From: JAOUEA01 sp040882605
Lineage (GTDB): Bacteria; Actinomycetota; UBA4738; HRBIN12
Reading direction: 5' to 3'
Assembly (NCBI GenBank): GCA_040882605.1
Contig: JBBEAY010000061.1
Location: 1-64,000, forward strand
DNA: 64,000 bases
In this document: positions 33,615 through 41,620 of the stretch, in pieces
How the letters are laid out: each line of letters begins with the position of its first letter
How positions within the stretch are numbered: position 1 is the first letter of the stretch
Made by a program: the position numbers and the translations under genes
Notes under the pieces: model-generated
What the model saw: the letters and a program-made list of their open reading frames with translations, nothing else
What the model was told of the DNA's origin: nothing
Database searches by the model: none

Positions 33615-34340
33615 TTAGCCGATCATCCAGGTGACCGTGATCGTGACGCTCGTGTCGAGCTCGTCGGGCGCCACGACCGAGAGATCGGCGCTCGCCACGC
33701 TGAAGGCCGCGGCCCGGTAGGCCTCGTCGTACACCGGGCGGGCGGCGCCCTCTTCCACGATGCGCTCGACGCCCGTGACCGTCGCTCCTGCGGCGCCCGC
33801 CATGGCGTCGGCCTTGACGCGCGCGCCGTCGACAGCTTGCTCGAGCGCCTGCGTGCGGGCGCGCGCTGGGTCGGACACCTCGAAGCGAACGTTGCGAACG
33901 CTTGTCGCGCCTGCACCGACCGCCGCTTCGATCACCGGACCGACCCGATCAAGATCGCGCACAGTAACCGAGAGCGTCGAGTCGGCGACGAAGACGGTTC
34001 GTTCCTGCGGGGTCTTGCGGTCGACCGTGCGGCGGTACACGTCGAGCTGCTCGGTCTGCACGTCGTCGGCTGCGATACCGGCTCGCTCGAGCGCGGCAAG
34101 CACGTCGTCGGTGACCTTGCCGTTCTGGGCGAGGGCGTCGGTGCTGTCCTCGGCCTCGGTCTCGATGCCGAGCTGCAGCGTCGCCTGATCGGGCTGGCTT
34201 CCGACCGTTGCCGTCGAGGTGACGGTTATCGTGCGGCGCGCCCCCTCGACGCTTGTGTCCTGCGCCATCGCGCGCGCGCCGATCGCCAGCACCACCACGG
34301 CGACCACCACGAGTGCGACCGTCCATGTCTTCCTGTTCAT
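33615..34340 (-). CDS. SIMPL-domain (DUF541) exported protein
   Basis: Protein of 241 aa from the ATG with AAGGAGGAG upstream. A single N-terminal signal/anchor (residues 5-25) is followed by the SIMPL fold, starting RTITVTSTATVGSQPDQATL and repeating beta-alpha units to VTITVTWMIG. Known members bind signalling or periplasmic stress partners; biochemical activity is poorly defined. It converges on nadE (25-base gap) and is the last gene before the tRNA. Confidence 0.85.
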   Translation of the reverse strand: MNRKTWTVALVVVAVVVLAIGARAMAQDTSVEGARRTITVTSTATVGSQPDQATLQLGIETEAEDSTDALAQNGKVTDDVLAALERAGIAADDVQTEQLDVYRRTVDRKTPQERTVFVADSTLSVTVRDLDRVGPVIEAAVGAGATSVRNVRFEVSDPARARTQALEQAVDGARVKADAMAGAAGATVTGVERIVEEGAARPVYDEAYRAAAFSVASADLSVVAPDELDTSVTITVTWMIG

Positions 34341-34445
34341 AGCTCCTCCTTCAGGCAGATGGCCGGAAACGGCCCGCTGAGACATGCCGCCTACCGTGAG
34401 ATCCGTGACTGATGCCCGTCACGAGCGACCCGTAGGATGCGAGCG

Positions 34446-34520
34446 GGGCCCGTAGCTCAGCCCGGTTAGAGCAGGGGGCTTTTAACCCTCGTGTCGCAGG
34501 TTCGAATCCTGCCGGGCCCA
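34446..34520 (+). tRNA. tRNA-Lys (anticodon TTT)
   Basis: A 75-base cloverleaf: acceptor stem GGGCCCG (34446-34452) with CGGGCCC (34513-34519), discriminator A, D stem GCTC/GAGC, anticodon loop CTTTTAA with TTT at 34481-34483, T arm GCAGG-TTCGAAT-CCTGC. The 3' CCA is not encoded (CCG follows). It reads AAA/AAG with wobble modification. Its 3' end is repeated at 39653-39671. Confidence 0.95.
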
Positions 34521-34526
34521 CCGTGT

Positions 34527-34542
34527 GATGTCTCGAGACATC
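34527..34542. repeat. Perfect 16-base palindrome next to the tRNA
   Basis: GATGTCTCGAGACATC is self-complementary and begins seven bases after the tRNA 3' end. It resembles the GATGTCCCGAGACA motif at the IS481-like end near 39611, so it may be the other remnant end, or simply the tRNA terminator. The rest of 34543-34715 shows no gene. Confidence 0.45.
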
Positions 34543-34715
34543 GTGCCGGTATGTGTTCGGGCCGTGTGGCGTCTGCCCTTCATGAGTCACCTCCTGCCCC
34601 TTCGGGGCAGTCGTGACTCTCATATGTGGACCGGTTGACGGGAGCAGACCAAACCTTTCAGCACCCTCCGGGACGTGCCGATAGTCATGACGTCCCCTTG
34701 AAGACATGAGATGGC

Positions 34716-37457
34716 GTGAGACGAACGCAGAACCTTGAGCTGGGCACGATCGACGAGGTCTCGGACCGGATCGACGGCCGGGATCTCCCGTGGCTGCTCG
34801 ACCTCGTCCAGAACCTGGACGTCATCGTGTGGGAGGCCGATCCCGCCACCTTGCGGTTCACCTTCGTGAGCGAGCGGGCGGAGGACATCCTCGGCTACCC
34901 CGTGGACCAGTGGCTCTCCGAGGCCGACTTCTGGGTCAACCTCCTGCATCCCGAGGATCGGGAACGGACCGTTTCGATCTGCCGGGCCGCGACCGAGCGA
35001 GGCGAGGACCACACCTTCGAGTATCGAGCGATCCGGGCCGACGGCTCCATCGTCTGGCTCCGGGACATCGTGCGGGTCAGCCGCGACGCTGCCGGGAGAC
35101 CGAGGCGGCTGCGCGGGGTGATGGTCGACATCACCGAAGCGAAGCGCACGCAGGAGCAACGCCGGCGCAGCGAGGAGATGCTGCAGGCGCTCCTGGGAGC
35201 GGCACCTGACGCTGTCGTGATGGTGAAGACCGATGGTCTCATCGCGCTGGTCAATACCGCGACTCAGGAGCTGTTCGGCTACACCGCAGATGAGCTGATC
35301 GGCGCTCCATTGGAGATCCTGGTGCCCGACCGGGCCCGAGAGGGGCATGCCGCACATCGAGAGGGCTACTTCTCGCACCCACGAACGCGGGCCATGAGCG
35401 CCGGCCTCGAGATCCACGGCCGCCGAAAGGACGGGACGGAGTTTCCCGCGGATATCGCCCTTGGTTACGTGGAGCATGAAGGGGAGATGCTCACCGTCGG
35501 CTCGATCCGGGACACCACGGAGCAGAACCGAAGGCAGGAGGCGCTCCTCCGGGCCGAAGAGCGATACCGGAGCATCTTCGAGAACTCCGTCGAGGGGATT
35601 TTCCAGACCACCTGCGACGGCGGGTACCTGGCGGCCAACCCGGCGCTTGCTCGGATGCTGGGCTATGCCTCGCCCGAGGAGCTCATGGCCCGCGTGACGG
35701 ACGTGAGCACGCTCTACGTTGAGCCCGGGGGACGAGAGGAGTTCGCCCGCGACATGGGGGAACACGGGGCCATCAGCGAGTACGACTACCAGGTCTACCG
35801 CAAGGACGGCAGCACGATCTGGGTCTCGGAGAAGGTCCGGGCCCTCCGTGACCCGGACGGCGGCGTGGTGGGGTTCGAGGGGACGACGTTGGACATCACC
35901 GAGCGCAGGCGGACGGAACAGGAACTCCGGGATTCGGAGGCGAGGTACCGGCGCCTGTTCGAGAACAACCCCCACCCGATGTGGGTCTTCGAGGTCGAAA
36001 CGCTCGCCTTCGTCGCCGTGAACGATGCTGCCGTCGAGAGCTACGGCTATTCCCGGGACGAGTTCCTCTCGATGACGATCAAGGACATCCGTCCTGCCGA
36101 GGATGTCCCCACCCTCCTCGACCACGTTTCGAACACCCAGACGAATGACCGCGAGGAGATCTTGCGGCACCGGAAGAAGGACGGGACCGTCATCGATGTG
36201 GAGATCGCGTCGCACGCCGTCACCTTCGCGGGCAAGCAGGCCAGGCTGGTCATGGCGAACGACGTCACCAAGCGCGTGCTGGCGGAGAGGCAGCTCCGTG
36301 AGGCCGAGGCCAGGTATCGGGCGCTGGTGGAGCAGATGCCGGCCGTGACGTACATCGATCACGTCGACCTGGCACCTCCGGAGAGCATGTACATGAGTCC
36401 GCAGGTGGAGGCCATGCTGGGCCACACCTCCGAGGAGTTCATCGCCGACCCCGCACTCTGGGAGCGTCTCCTGCATCCGCACGATCGAGACCGCGTGCTG
36501 GCCGAGGACGCCAGCCACTACGCGACCGGCGATCCCCTCGACCATGAGTACCGGATAATCGCACGGGACGGGCGTGTGGTCTGGGTCCGTGACCTGGCCA
36601 CGGTGGTGCGGGACGAGGATGGGCGCCCGACGATCTCTCAGGGGGTCGTGTTCGACGTCACGGAGCAGAAGGTTGGCGAACAGGCGCTCCGGGACGACCA
36701 GCGGCGGGAGCGCCAGTCGGCGAAGCGGTTGCGCGTCCTCGACGACATGAAGAACACGTTCCTCGCTGCGGTCTCCCACGAACTGCGGACCCCGCTCACG
36801 TCGATCCTGGGGATATCGCTCACGCTCGAGAGGCAGGACGTCCTGCCGGTCGAGGATCGCGTGTACATGCTGAGGAGCCTGGTGGTCAACGCGCGCAAGC
36901 TCGACCGGCTGCTCAAGGATCTGCTCGACGTCGACCGGCTGTCGCGCGGGATCGTCGAGCCCAATCGACGCAACACAGACGTCGGCGCCCTCGCGCGGCG
37001 AACGGTCGAGAGCCTCGATACGCCGGCGGATCGCCCGATCACGGTGCTCACAGAGCCCACCGTCGCAGAGGTCGACCCTGCGAAGATCGAGCGGATCATC
37101 GAGAACCTCCTGGCGAACGCCGCGAGGTACACGGGGATCGAGAACGAGATCTGGCTCCGGGTGCAGCCGAGAGACGGAGGCGTGCTGATCGTCGTCGAGG
37201 ACGACGGGCCGGGGGTCCCGGCCGACCTTCGCGAGGTCATCTTCGAGCCGTTCCGGCAGGGACCGGCGGCGTCGAAATCGTCCCCCGGAACGGGGATCGG
37301 GCTCTCGCTCGTCGCGCGGTTCGCCGAGCTGCACGGGGGGCGCGCCTGGGTCGAGGAGCGAGACGGCGGCGGCGCATCCTTCCACGTCTTCTTGCCGTCG
37401 GGACTGGCGGCCGACGGCGCGCAGGCCGAACCGGCGACCGAGAGACGGGCGACATGA
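34716..37457 (+). CDS. Soluble five-PAS hybrid-length sensor histidine kinase
   Basis: Protein of 913 aa, GTG start, with no membrane helix. Five PAS/PAC units occupy about residues 25-145, 155-275, 283-405, 410-525 and 530-660, each ending in a DIT/DVT-type PAC motif (for example GVMVDITEAKR, GTTLDITERRR). HisKA has phospho-acceptor H688 in SHELRTPLTS; HATPase_c has the N box ENLLANAARY and G boxes EDDGPGVPAD and GTGIGLSL. There is no receiver domain and no response-regulator gene nearby, so its partner is elsewhere. Multiple PAS units suggest cytoplasmic redox, light or ligand sensing; no heme or flavin ligand can be assigned. Its stop overlaps a dead metallo-beta-lactamase fragment. Confidence 0.93.
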   Translation: MRRTQNLELGTIDEVSDRIDGRDLPWLLDLVQNLDVIVWEADPATLRFTFVSERAEDILGYPVDQWLSEADFWVNLLHPEDRERTVSICRAATERGEDHTFEYRAIRADGSIVWLRDIVRVSRDAAGRPRRLRGVMVDITEAKRTQEQRRRSEEMLQALLGAAPDAVVMVKTDGLIALVNTATQELFGYTADELIGAPLEILVPDRAREGHAAHREGYFSHPRTRAMSAGLEIHGRRKDGTEFPADIALGYVEHEGEMLTVGSIRDTTEQNRRQEALLRAEERYRSIFENSVEGIFQTTCDGGYLAANPALARMLGYASPEELMARVTDVSTLYVEPGGREEFARDMGEHGAISEYDYQVYRKDGSTIWVSEKVRALRDPDGGVVGFEGTTLDITERRRTEQELRDSEARYRRLFENNPHPMWVFEVETLAFVAVNDAAVESYGYSRDEFLSMTIKDIRPAEDVPTLLDHVSNTQTNDREEILRHRKKDGTVIDVEIASHAVTFAGKQARLVMANDVTKRVLAERQLREAEARYRALVEQMPAVTYIDHVDLAPPESMYMSPQVEAMLGHTSEEFIADPALWERLLHPHDRDRVLAEDASHYATGDPLDHEYRIIARDGRVVWVRDLATVVRDEDGRPTISQGVVFDVTEQKVGEQALRDDQRRERQSAKRLRVLDDMKNTFLAAVSHELRTPLTSILGISLTLERQDVLPVEDRVYMLRSLVVNARKLDRLLKDLLDVDRLSRGIVEPNRRNTDVGALARRTVESLDTPADRPITVLTEPTVAEVDPAKIERIIENLLANAARYTGIENEIWLRVQPRDGGVLIVVEDDGPGVPADLREVIFEPFRQGPAASKSSPGTGIGLSLVARFAELHGGRAWVEERDGGGASFHVFLPSGLAADGAQAEPATERRAT

Positions 37458-37620
37458 CCTTCGAGGTGCTGCACACCCCAGGCACACGCCCGAGCACGTG
37501 AGTCTGCTCGTACACGACCGCGCACAAGCCAGCGCCCGGCCCTTGCTCAAGGTCGTTCGCCGCCGTTCCGATATCACCGAAGCAGGTTTCGAGGTGGACC
37601 CCACCGACCTGTTCCGATGA
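37454..37620 (+). pseudogene. Metallo-beta-lactamase-fold remnant with one-base deletion
   Basis: The ATG overlapping the kinase stop opens TFEVLHTPG and then goes out of frame. Restoring one base near 37483 (GGCACACG to GGCCACACG) yields EVLHTPGHTPEHVSLLVHDRA, the His-bearing motif of glyoxalase II/persulfide-dioxygenase enzymes. The frame then runs to TGA at 37618-37620 (ending EVDPTDLFR) without further recognisable MBL sequence. N-terminal and C-terminal parts of the enzyme are missing. It is clearly a relic, useful as a marker of recombination at this spot. Confidence 0.6.
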
Positions 37621-37662
37621 TGAGCGGGAGCTGCGGCTCCCACGAAGACAAGGAGTGTGCTC

Positions 37663-39123
37663 ATGCGAGGGATCATTCGCGGGCCGGCGCTCGCCCTGGC
37701 CCTGGTGTTCGCGTTGCCGCTCGGCGGTTCCCCTGCGGGCGCCGCGACGGCGACGCCCGAGGAGAAGGCGGCGGCCATCGTTGGACCCTCCGTCGTATAC
37801 ATCGAGATGGAGTGGTCCGCCTGGGTGCGGGTCCCAGGGAGCTCGGATCTGTTCTTCGACGGTTACGTGAACAGTGGTCGAGCCTTCAAGTGGAGCACGC
37901 GCTGCAGCGGCTTCGTCGTGAATCCCAACGGTTACATCGTGACCGCCGGCCACTGTGTTGACGAAGGCGAGCACGGAGCCAGGGGCATGGCCCTGGAGTT
38001 CGCGGTGCAGTGGCTGATCGACAACGGGTGGGCCAGGCAGCGGGACTTCAACTTCTGGCTGAACGAGGCGCACCTCAGCTGGGGAGTCGAGGGTGAGGAG
38101 CGAGACACGCCTGCGGATCTCATCGTCCATGTGCAGCGTGGCGTGGCGGCCGGAGGCATGAAGACGGGCGAGGTCTTCCCTGCCCGGGTCGTCGAGCACT
38201 CGACCATCGTGGACGGTGATGTCGCTCTGCTGAAGATCGAGGCGTCCGACCTGCCGTCCATCCAGATCGCCACCGATTCGGACATCGCGATCGGAACCAA
38301 CGTTCTCTCCGTCGGCTACCCGGGATCGAGCGACGCCGTGACGGATGCGAGCTACGAGCCCACCTTCAAGGACGGGCAGATCAACTCGAAGAAGACGCGC
38401 GAGGGCGGGCTCCTGCCGGTCTACGAGATGAGTGCCGCGCTCTCCGGTGGGATGAGCGGCGGACCCACGGTCGATCTGTCGGCAAACGTCGTCGGCGTCA
38501 ATAGCTTCAACATCGTGGGTGAGACGGAGGCCTTCAACTTCATCACGCCGTCCTCGCTCGTGACGGAGATGCTGGCCCGCAACGGCGTCGAGGCCCAGCT
38601 CGGGCCCACCGACGAAGCGTACCGGGCTGGGCTCACCGCATACTTCTCGGGCGACTATCAGACCGCTGTGGACAAGTTCACGGAGGTGCTGGGCCTGTCG
38701 CCGACGCACCAGCAGGCCCAGGAGTTCAAGGTCCTCGCGACCAAGGAGGCCGCGAACGATCCCCAGTCCGCCGAGCCGAGCGGGTCCGGCGGCGGCTTCC
38801 CGATCATCCCAGTGGCGGGAGCGGTGGTGGTACTCGTCGTTCTTGCGGCGGGAGCCTTCATGCTCCGCAGCCGACGTCGGCCGGCCGTCGCGGCTGCCCC
38901 GGTCGTGCCTCAGCCCGCGGGTTCCGCTGGAGGTGCCGTGCAGACGCAGGCGCGTCTGACCCAGCAGTCAGACAACGGGGTTGCCACAGCTGCGGCCGCG
39001 CAGACCACAGGGGTCATGGTCGCGACCGAGCAGGGCGGCTCCCACTTCTGCTCGAGCTGCGGCCACGCCGTCGCAGGCGACGTGGCCTTCTGCTCCAACT
39101 GCGGGCACCGCATCGACGGCTAG
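37663..39123 (+). CDS. Membrane-tethered trypsin-like serine protease with zinc ribbon
   Basis: Protein of 486 aa from the ATG eight bases after ACAAGGAG. Signal peptide residues 1-30; chymotrypsin-fold protease about 35-320 with triad H97 (TAGHC), D186 (DVALLKI) and S265 (GMSGGP); a single TPR-like hairpin about 322-358; a transmembrane helix about 378-403 followed by RSRRR; and a cytoplasmic tail ending in a double CxxC zinc ribbon (CSSCGH, CSNCGH, residues 462-484). The topology puts the protease outside and the ribbon inside. It is a HtrA-like surface protease with an unusual intracellular metal module. It lies in the putative island with the PAS kinase. Confidence 0.88.
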   Translation: MRGIIRGPALALALVFALPLGGSPAGAATATPEEKAAAIVGPSVVYIEMEWSAWVRVPGSSDLFFDGYVNSGRAFKWSTRCSGFVVNPNGYIVTAGHCVDEGEHGARGMALEFAVQWLIDNGWARQRDFNFWLNEAHLSWGVEGEERDTPADLIVHVQRGVAAGGMKTGEVFPARVVEHSTIVDGDVALLKIEASDLPSIQIATDSDIAIGTNVLSVGYPGSSDAVTDASYEPTFKDGQINSKKTREGGLLPVYEMSAALSGGMSGGPTVDLSANVVGVNSFNIVGETEAFNFITPSSLVTEMLARNGVEAQLGPTDEAYRAGLTAYFSGDYQTAVDKFTEVLGLSPTHQQAQEFKVLATKEAANDPQSAEPSGSGGGFPIIPVAGAVVVLVVLAAGAFMLRSRRRPAVAAAPVVPQPAGSAGGAVQTQARLTQQSDNGVATAAAAQTTGVMVATEQGGSHFCSSCGHAVAGDVAFCSNCGHRIDG

Positions 39124-39408
39124 GATCCGCGCGATCGAGGGCGCCGGGTCCCATGGGCTCGGTGCCCTTGGCATTGGCTCTCGTGCGAACCGGCTGTAAG
39201 CTCCCCATCTCGGTTTCGCTAGGGAGCATGGGGGTTGCCCGCCGGCCGCGTTGCCGGCCCCGAGGTCAAGGACGACGTGTCGTCCGTCCGGCCGATCACC
39301 ACCGACGGGTAAGTCGGCACGCGAATGCATTCTCTGAGGATCGCCCGGAACGGTCCCTACCTCACGGACGCTGCCAGCGTGTATGAGCGACTTGTTGCGG
39401 TCCGCGCC
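39124..39408. other. Gene-free stretch with hairpins after the protease gene
   Basis: I find no credible gene here. An eight-base-pair stem with one G-T pair (39138-39145 with 39161-39168) is a likely terminator for the protease gene. Further on are GCTCCC/GGGAGC competing with CCCCAT/ATGGGG around 39200-39235, and GGACGAC-GT-GTCGTCC at 39270-39285. The alternative pairings look riboswitch-like, but no known class matches. From about 39330 it grades into the IS481 remnant. The stretch 39672-39739 up to the next gene shows nothing further. Confidence 0.4.
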
Positions 39409-39582
39409 ACACTCCCGCGGGACCGGCGAGAGCGGGGTGAGAGCCCGGCCTCCCCCTTCGGTGTCGTAGCGACGGACGAGTTCATGGACCTACCGAGGGC
39501 TCACGCCGTAGTCACGGACCACCTCGCCCTTCGCCCGACCTTCGATCCGAACCGCCGTCAGGGCCAGCTGAGCCGCCGACAT
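39409..39582 (-). pseudogene. IS481-family transposase N-terminal remnant
   Basis: The minus strand encodes MSAAQLALTAVRIEGRAK, then EVVRDYGVSPR-stop-VHELVRRYD: the helix-turn-helix start of an IS481-type transposase in which the expected Trp codon TGG has become TAG. Homology fades after about 60 residues and no DDE core follows. Upstream of its start is the IS-end sequence listed separately. Confidence 0.65.
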
Positions 39583-39602
39583 CAGACACCTCCACAGATT
39601 AG

Positions 39603-39652
39603 GTGTTCACGATGTCCCGAGACAGGTGTGCACCATGTCCTGGAACCAGACA
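39603..39652 (-). mobile_element. IS481-like terminal sequence
   Basis: The segment GTGTTCACGATGTCCCGAGACA followed by GTGCACCATGTCCTGG, with internally repeated TTCACGATGTCC/TGCACCATGTCC units, is the sort of terminus seen ahead of IS481 transposase genes (reverse complement reading GGACATCGTGAACACC). It directly abuts the 19-base copy of the tRNA-Lys 3' end. Confidence 0.5.
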
Positions 39653-39739
39653 CTGCCGGACCCACCGAGTGTGGCCCGCCCCCGCACGTTGCGCGCAGGC
39701 GGCGGCTCCGGTCTTGTCGCCGGACGTTAGCCTGAGACG

Positions 39740-40705
39740 GTGCGCGACGCCGGGCCGCTGGAACCGTTCCTCGAAGGCGGCGTCTGCGTGCTCGACGGGG
39801 GGCTCGCCACCGAGCTGGATCGCCGTGGCGCAGATCTGAGCGACGCCCTCTGGTCGGCCAGGGTGCTGCTCGAGTCACCCGAGGCGATCGTCGATGTGCA
39901 CCGCGCGTACTTCGAGGCCGGCGCCGACGTGGCGATCACAGCGAGCTATCAGGCGAGCGAGCAGGGGTTCGCCTCTCGCGGCATCGACCGCGAGGGAACG
40001 GCGACGCTACTGCGCCGAAGCGTGGAGCTCGCTCAGGAGGCGCGCGACCACTGGCTCGCGTCACCGACGGCGCAGGCCTGCGCGAGGCCGCGCCCGCTCG
40101 TGGCCGCTTCGGTCGGCCCCTACGGCGCCGTGCTCGCCGACGGCTCCGAGTACCGGGGCGACTACGGCGTCTCGCACCATGCGCTGACCGAGTTCCACCT
40201 CGCGCGGCTGGAGCCCCTCGTGCAGGCCGCTCCCGACCTGCTCGCGATCGAGACGATCCCGTCGGCGATCGAGGCCGAGGCCATCGTCGAGACGCTCGCT
40301 CGCCTCGGCGACCCGGTGCCGGCCTGGTGCACGTTCACCCTTCGAGACGGTGGTCACCTCGCCGACGGCGGGTCGCTCGACGATGCAGTTCAGGCGGCGA
40401 TCGCTTCCCCATCGATCGTGGCGGTCGGCGTGAACTGCTCGCCACCGGCGTCCGCGCTCGAGGCGGTGGCGCGCATCGCGAAGACTGCCTCACTGCCGGT
40501 CGTCGCCTATCCGAACCGGGGCGCCGACTGGGACGCAGACGCCAAGGCGTGGGCGGGCGGCGCCGACGTCGACATGGCGGGGGTCGCCACCGGACTGGTC
40601 GAGGCGGGCGCAACGGTCGTGGGCGGTTGCTGCGGCACCGGACCCGGCGATGTTCGCGCGATCGCAACCGCGGTCGGCGCGCGGGCTCCGCACGGTCACG
40701 GATAG
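39740..40705 (+). CDS. mmuM: Homocysteine S-methyltransferase
   Basis: Protein of 321 aa, GTG start. A TIM-barrel Hcy-binding domain opens DGGLATELDRRGAD. The zinc ligands are the Cys of VGVNCS (near residue 231) and the Cys pair of GGCCGTGP (near 298). MmuM uses S-methylmethionine or SAM to methylate homocysteine, giving methionine and clearing (R,S)-SAM. It is the first of three closely spaced genes; no SAM or B12 riboswitch is recognisable upstream. Confidence 0.92.
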   Translation: MRDAGPLEPFLEGGVCVLDGGLATELDRRGADLSDALWSARVLLESPEAIVDVHRAYFEAGADVAITASYQASEQGFASRGIDREGTATLLRRSVELAQEARDHWLASPTAQACARPRPLVAASVGPYGAVLADGSEYRGDYGVSHHALTEFHLARLEPLVQAAPDLLAIETIPSAIEAEAIVETLARLGDPVPAWCTFTLRDGGHLADGGSLDDAVQAAIASPSIVAVGVNCSPPASALEAVARIAKTASLPVVAYPNRGADWDADAKAWAGGADVDMAGVATGLVEAGATVVGGCCGTGPGDVRAIATAVGARAPHGHG

Positions 40706-40714
40706 GCTTCGTCC

Positions 40715-41620
40715 GTGACGACGACGCTGGAGCGGACCTTCACGGTCACGGGACCGCTCGACCTGCGTCGCACGATGCTGCCGCTGCAACGGGGAACAGG
40801 CGACCCCACGATGCTGATCGGCGACCGTGAGGTCTGGCGGACGATGCGCACGTCCGACGGTCCGGCCACCTTGCACCTCACGCTCGACCCGGGCCGGCTG
40901 CTCGCGGAGGCATGGGGGCCCGGCGCCGACGACGCGCTCGAGAGCGCCGCCGGGTGGGCGGGCCTGCTCGATGACGATCGCGGCTTCCGGCCGCAGCATC
41001 GAGTGCTGAAGGAGCTGCATCGGCGGCTGCGCGGGGTGAGGCTCACCAACACCGGCAGACCGACCGAGGCGTTGATCCCCGCGGTGCTCGAGCAGAAGGT
41101 GACCGGTCTCGAGGCGCGCCGCGCCTACCGCCGACTGGCGCTCGCCCTCGGCGAGCCCGCCCCCGGCCCGATCGAGCTCGTGGCGCCACCCGATCCCGCC
41201 GCGGTTGCCGCGATGCCGTCGTTCCGGCTGCATCCGTTCGGCGTCGAGCGGCGCAGGGCAGAGCGACTGATCGGCCTCTGCGCACGTGCCCGCGAGATCG
41301 ATGCGCTCGCCTCGTTGCCGGCGGACCAAGCCCGCGAACGGCTACAGACCTTCCCCGGCATCGGACCATGGACCGCGGCCGAGGTGGCGCGGCTCGCCCT
41401 CGGTGACGCCGACGCCGTGTCGATCGGCGACTTCCATCTGCCGAACGTCGTGGCGTGGGCGCTGGCGCGCGAACCCCGGGGCGATGACGCGCGCATGCTC
41501 GAGTTGCTCGAGCCGTACCAAGGGCACCGAGGCCGGGTGCAGCGGCTGCTCGAGGCCGGAGGCATCAGGGCGCCGAAGTACGGGCCGAGGTCCGACGTGC
41601 GAGCGATCGACCGCATCTGA
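40715..41620 (+). CDS. AlkA-like 3-methyladenine DNA glycosylase
   Basis: Protein of 301 aa. The N-terminal alpha/beta domain (residues 1-95) is AlkA-like and the C-terminal half is HhH-GPD with the hairpin FPGIGPWTAAEVARLALGD and the catalytic D239 in SIGDFH. There is no iron-sulfur cluster. It excises alkylated purines such as 3-methyladenine. It lies nine bases after mmuM and overlaps the exonuclease start (TGATG), suggesting co-translation with another repair nuclease. Confidence 0.9.
   Translation: MTTTLERTFTVTGPLDLRRTMLPLQRGTGDPTMLIGDREVWRTMRTSDGPATLHLTLDPGRLLAEAWGPGADDALESAAGWAGLLDDDRGFRPQHRVLKELHRRLRGVRLTNTGRPTEALIPAVLEQKVTGLEARRAYRRLALALGEPAPGPIELVAPPDPAAVAAMPSFRLHPFGVERRRAERLIGLCARAREIDALASLPADQARERLQTFPGIGPWTAAEVARLALGDADAVSIGDFHLPNVVAWALAREPRGDDARMLELLEPYQGHRGRVQRLLEAGGIRAPKYGPRSDVRAIDRI

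Larger units (their letters stand above)
34509..39671. other. Candidate small genomic island at tRNA-Lys
   Basis: The tRNA 3' end plus flank (34509-34527) recurs at 39653-39671 with 17 of 19 bases identical (CTGCCGG[G/A]CCCACCG[T/A]GTG). This is what tRNA-targeted integration leaves. Inside are a PAS kinase, a metallo-beta-lactamase remnant, a membrane protease and an IS481 remnant. No integrase remains, so the boundaries and mechanism are inferred. Confidence 0.45.

Noticed and set aside
34620..37802. Uninterrupted minus-strand reading frame of 1060 codons opposite the PAS kinase
   Set aside because: It mirrors the kinase codon by codon, has low-complexity Arg/Val/His-rich content and no domain; it is a by-product of GC-rich third positions.
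39124..39739. SAM, B12 or c-di-GMP riboswitch upstream of mmuM
   Set aside because: Hairpins are present, but no conserved core of these classes could be recognised, and an IS relic separates them from mmuM.
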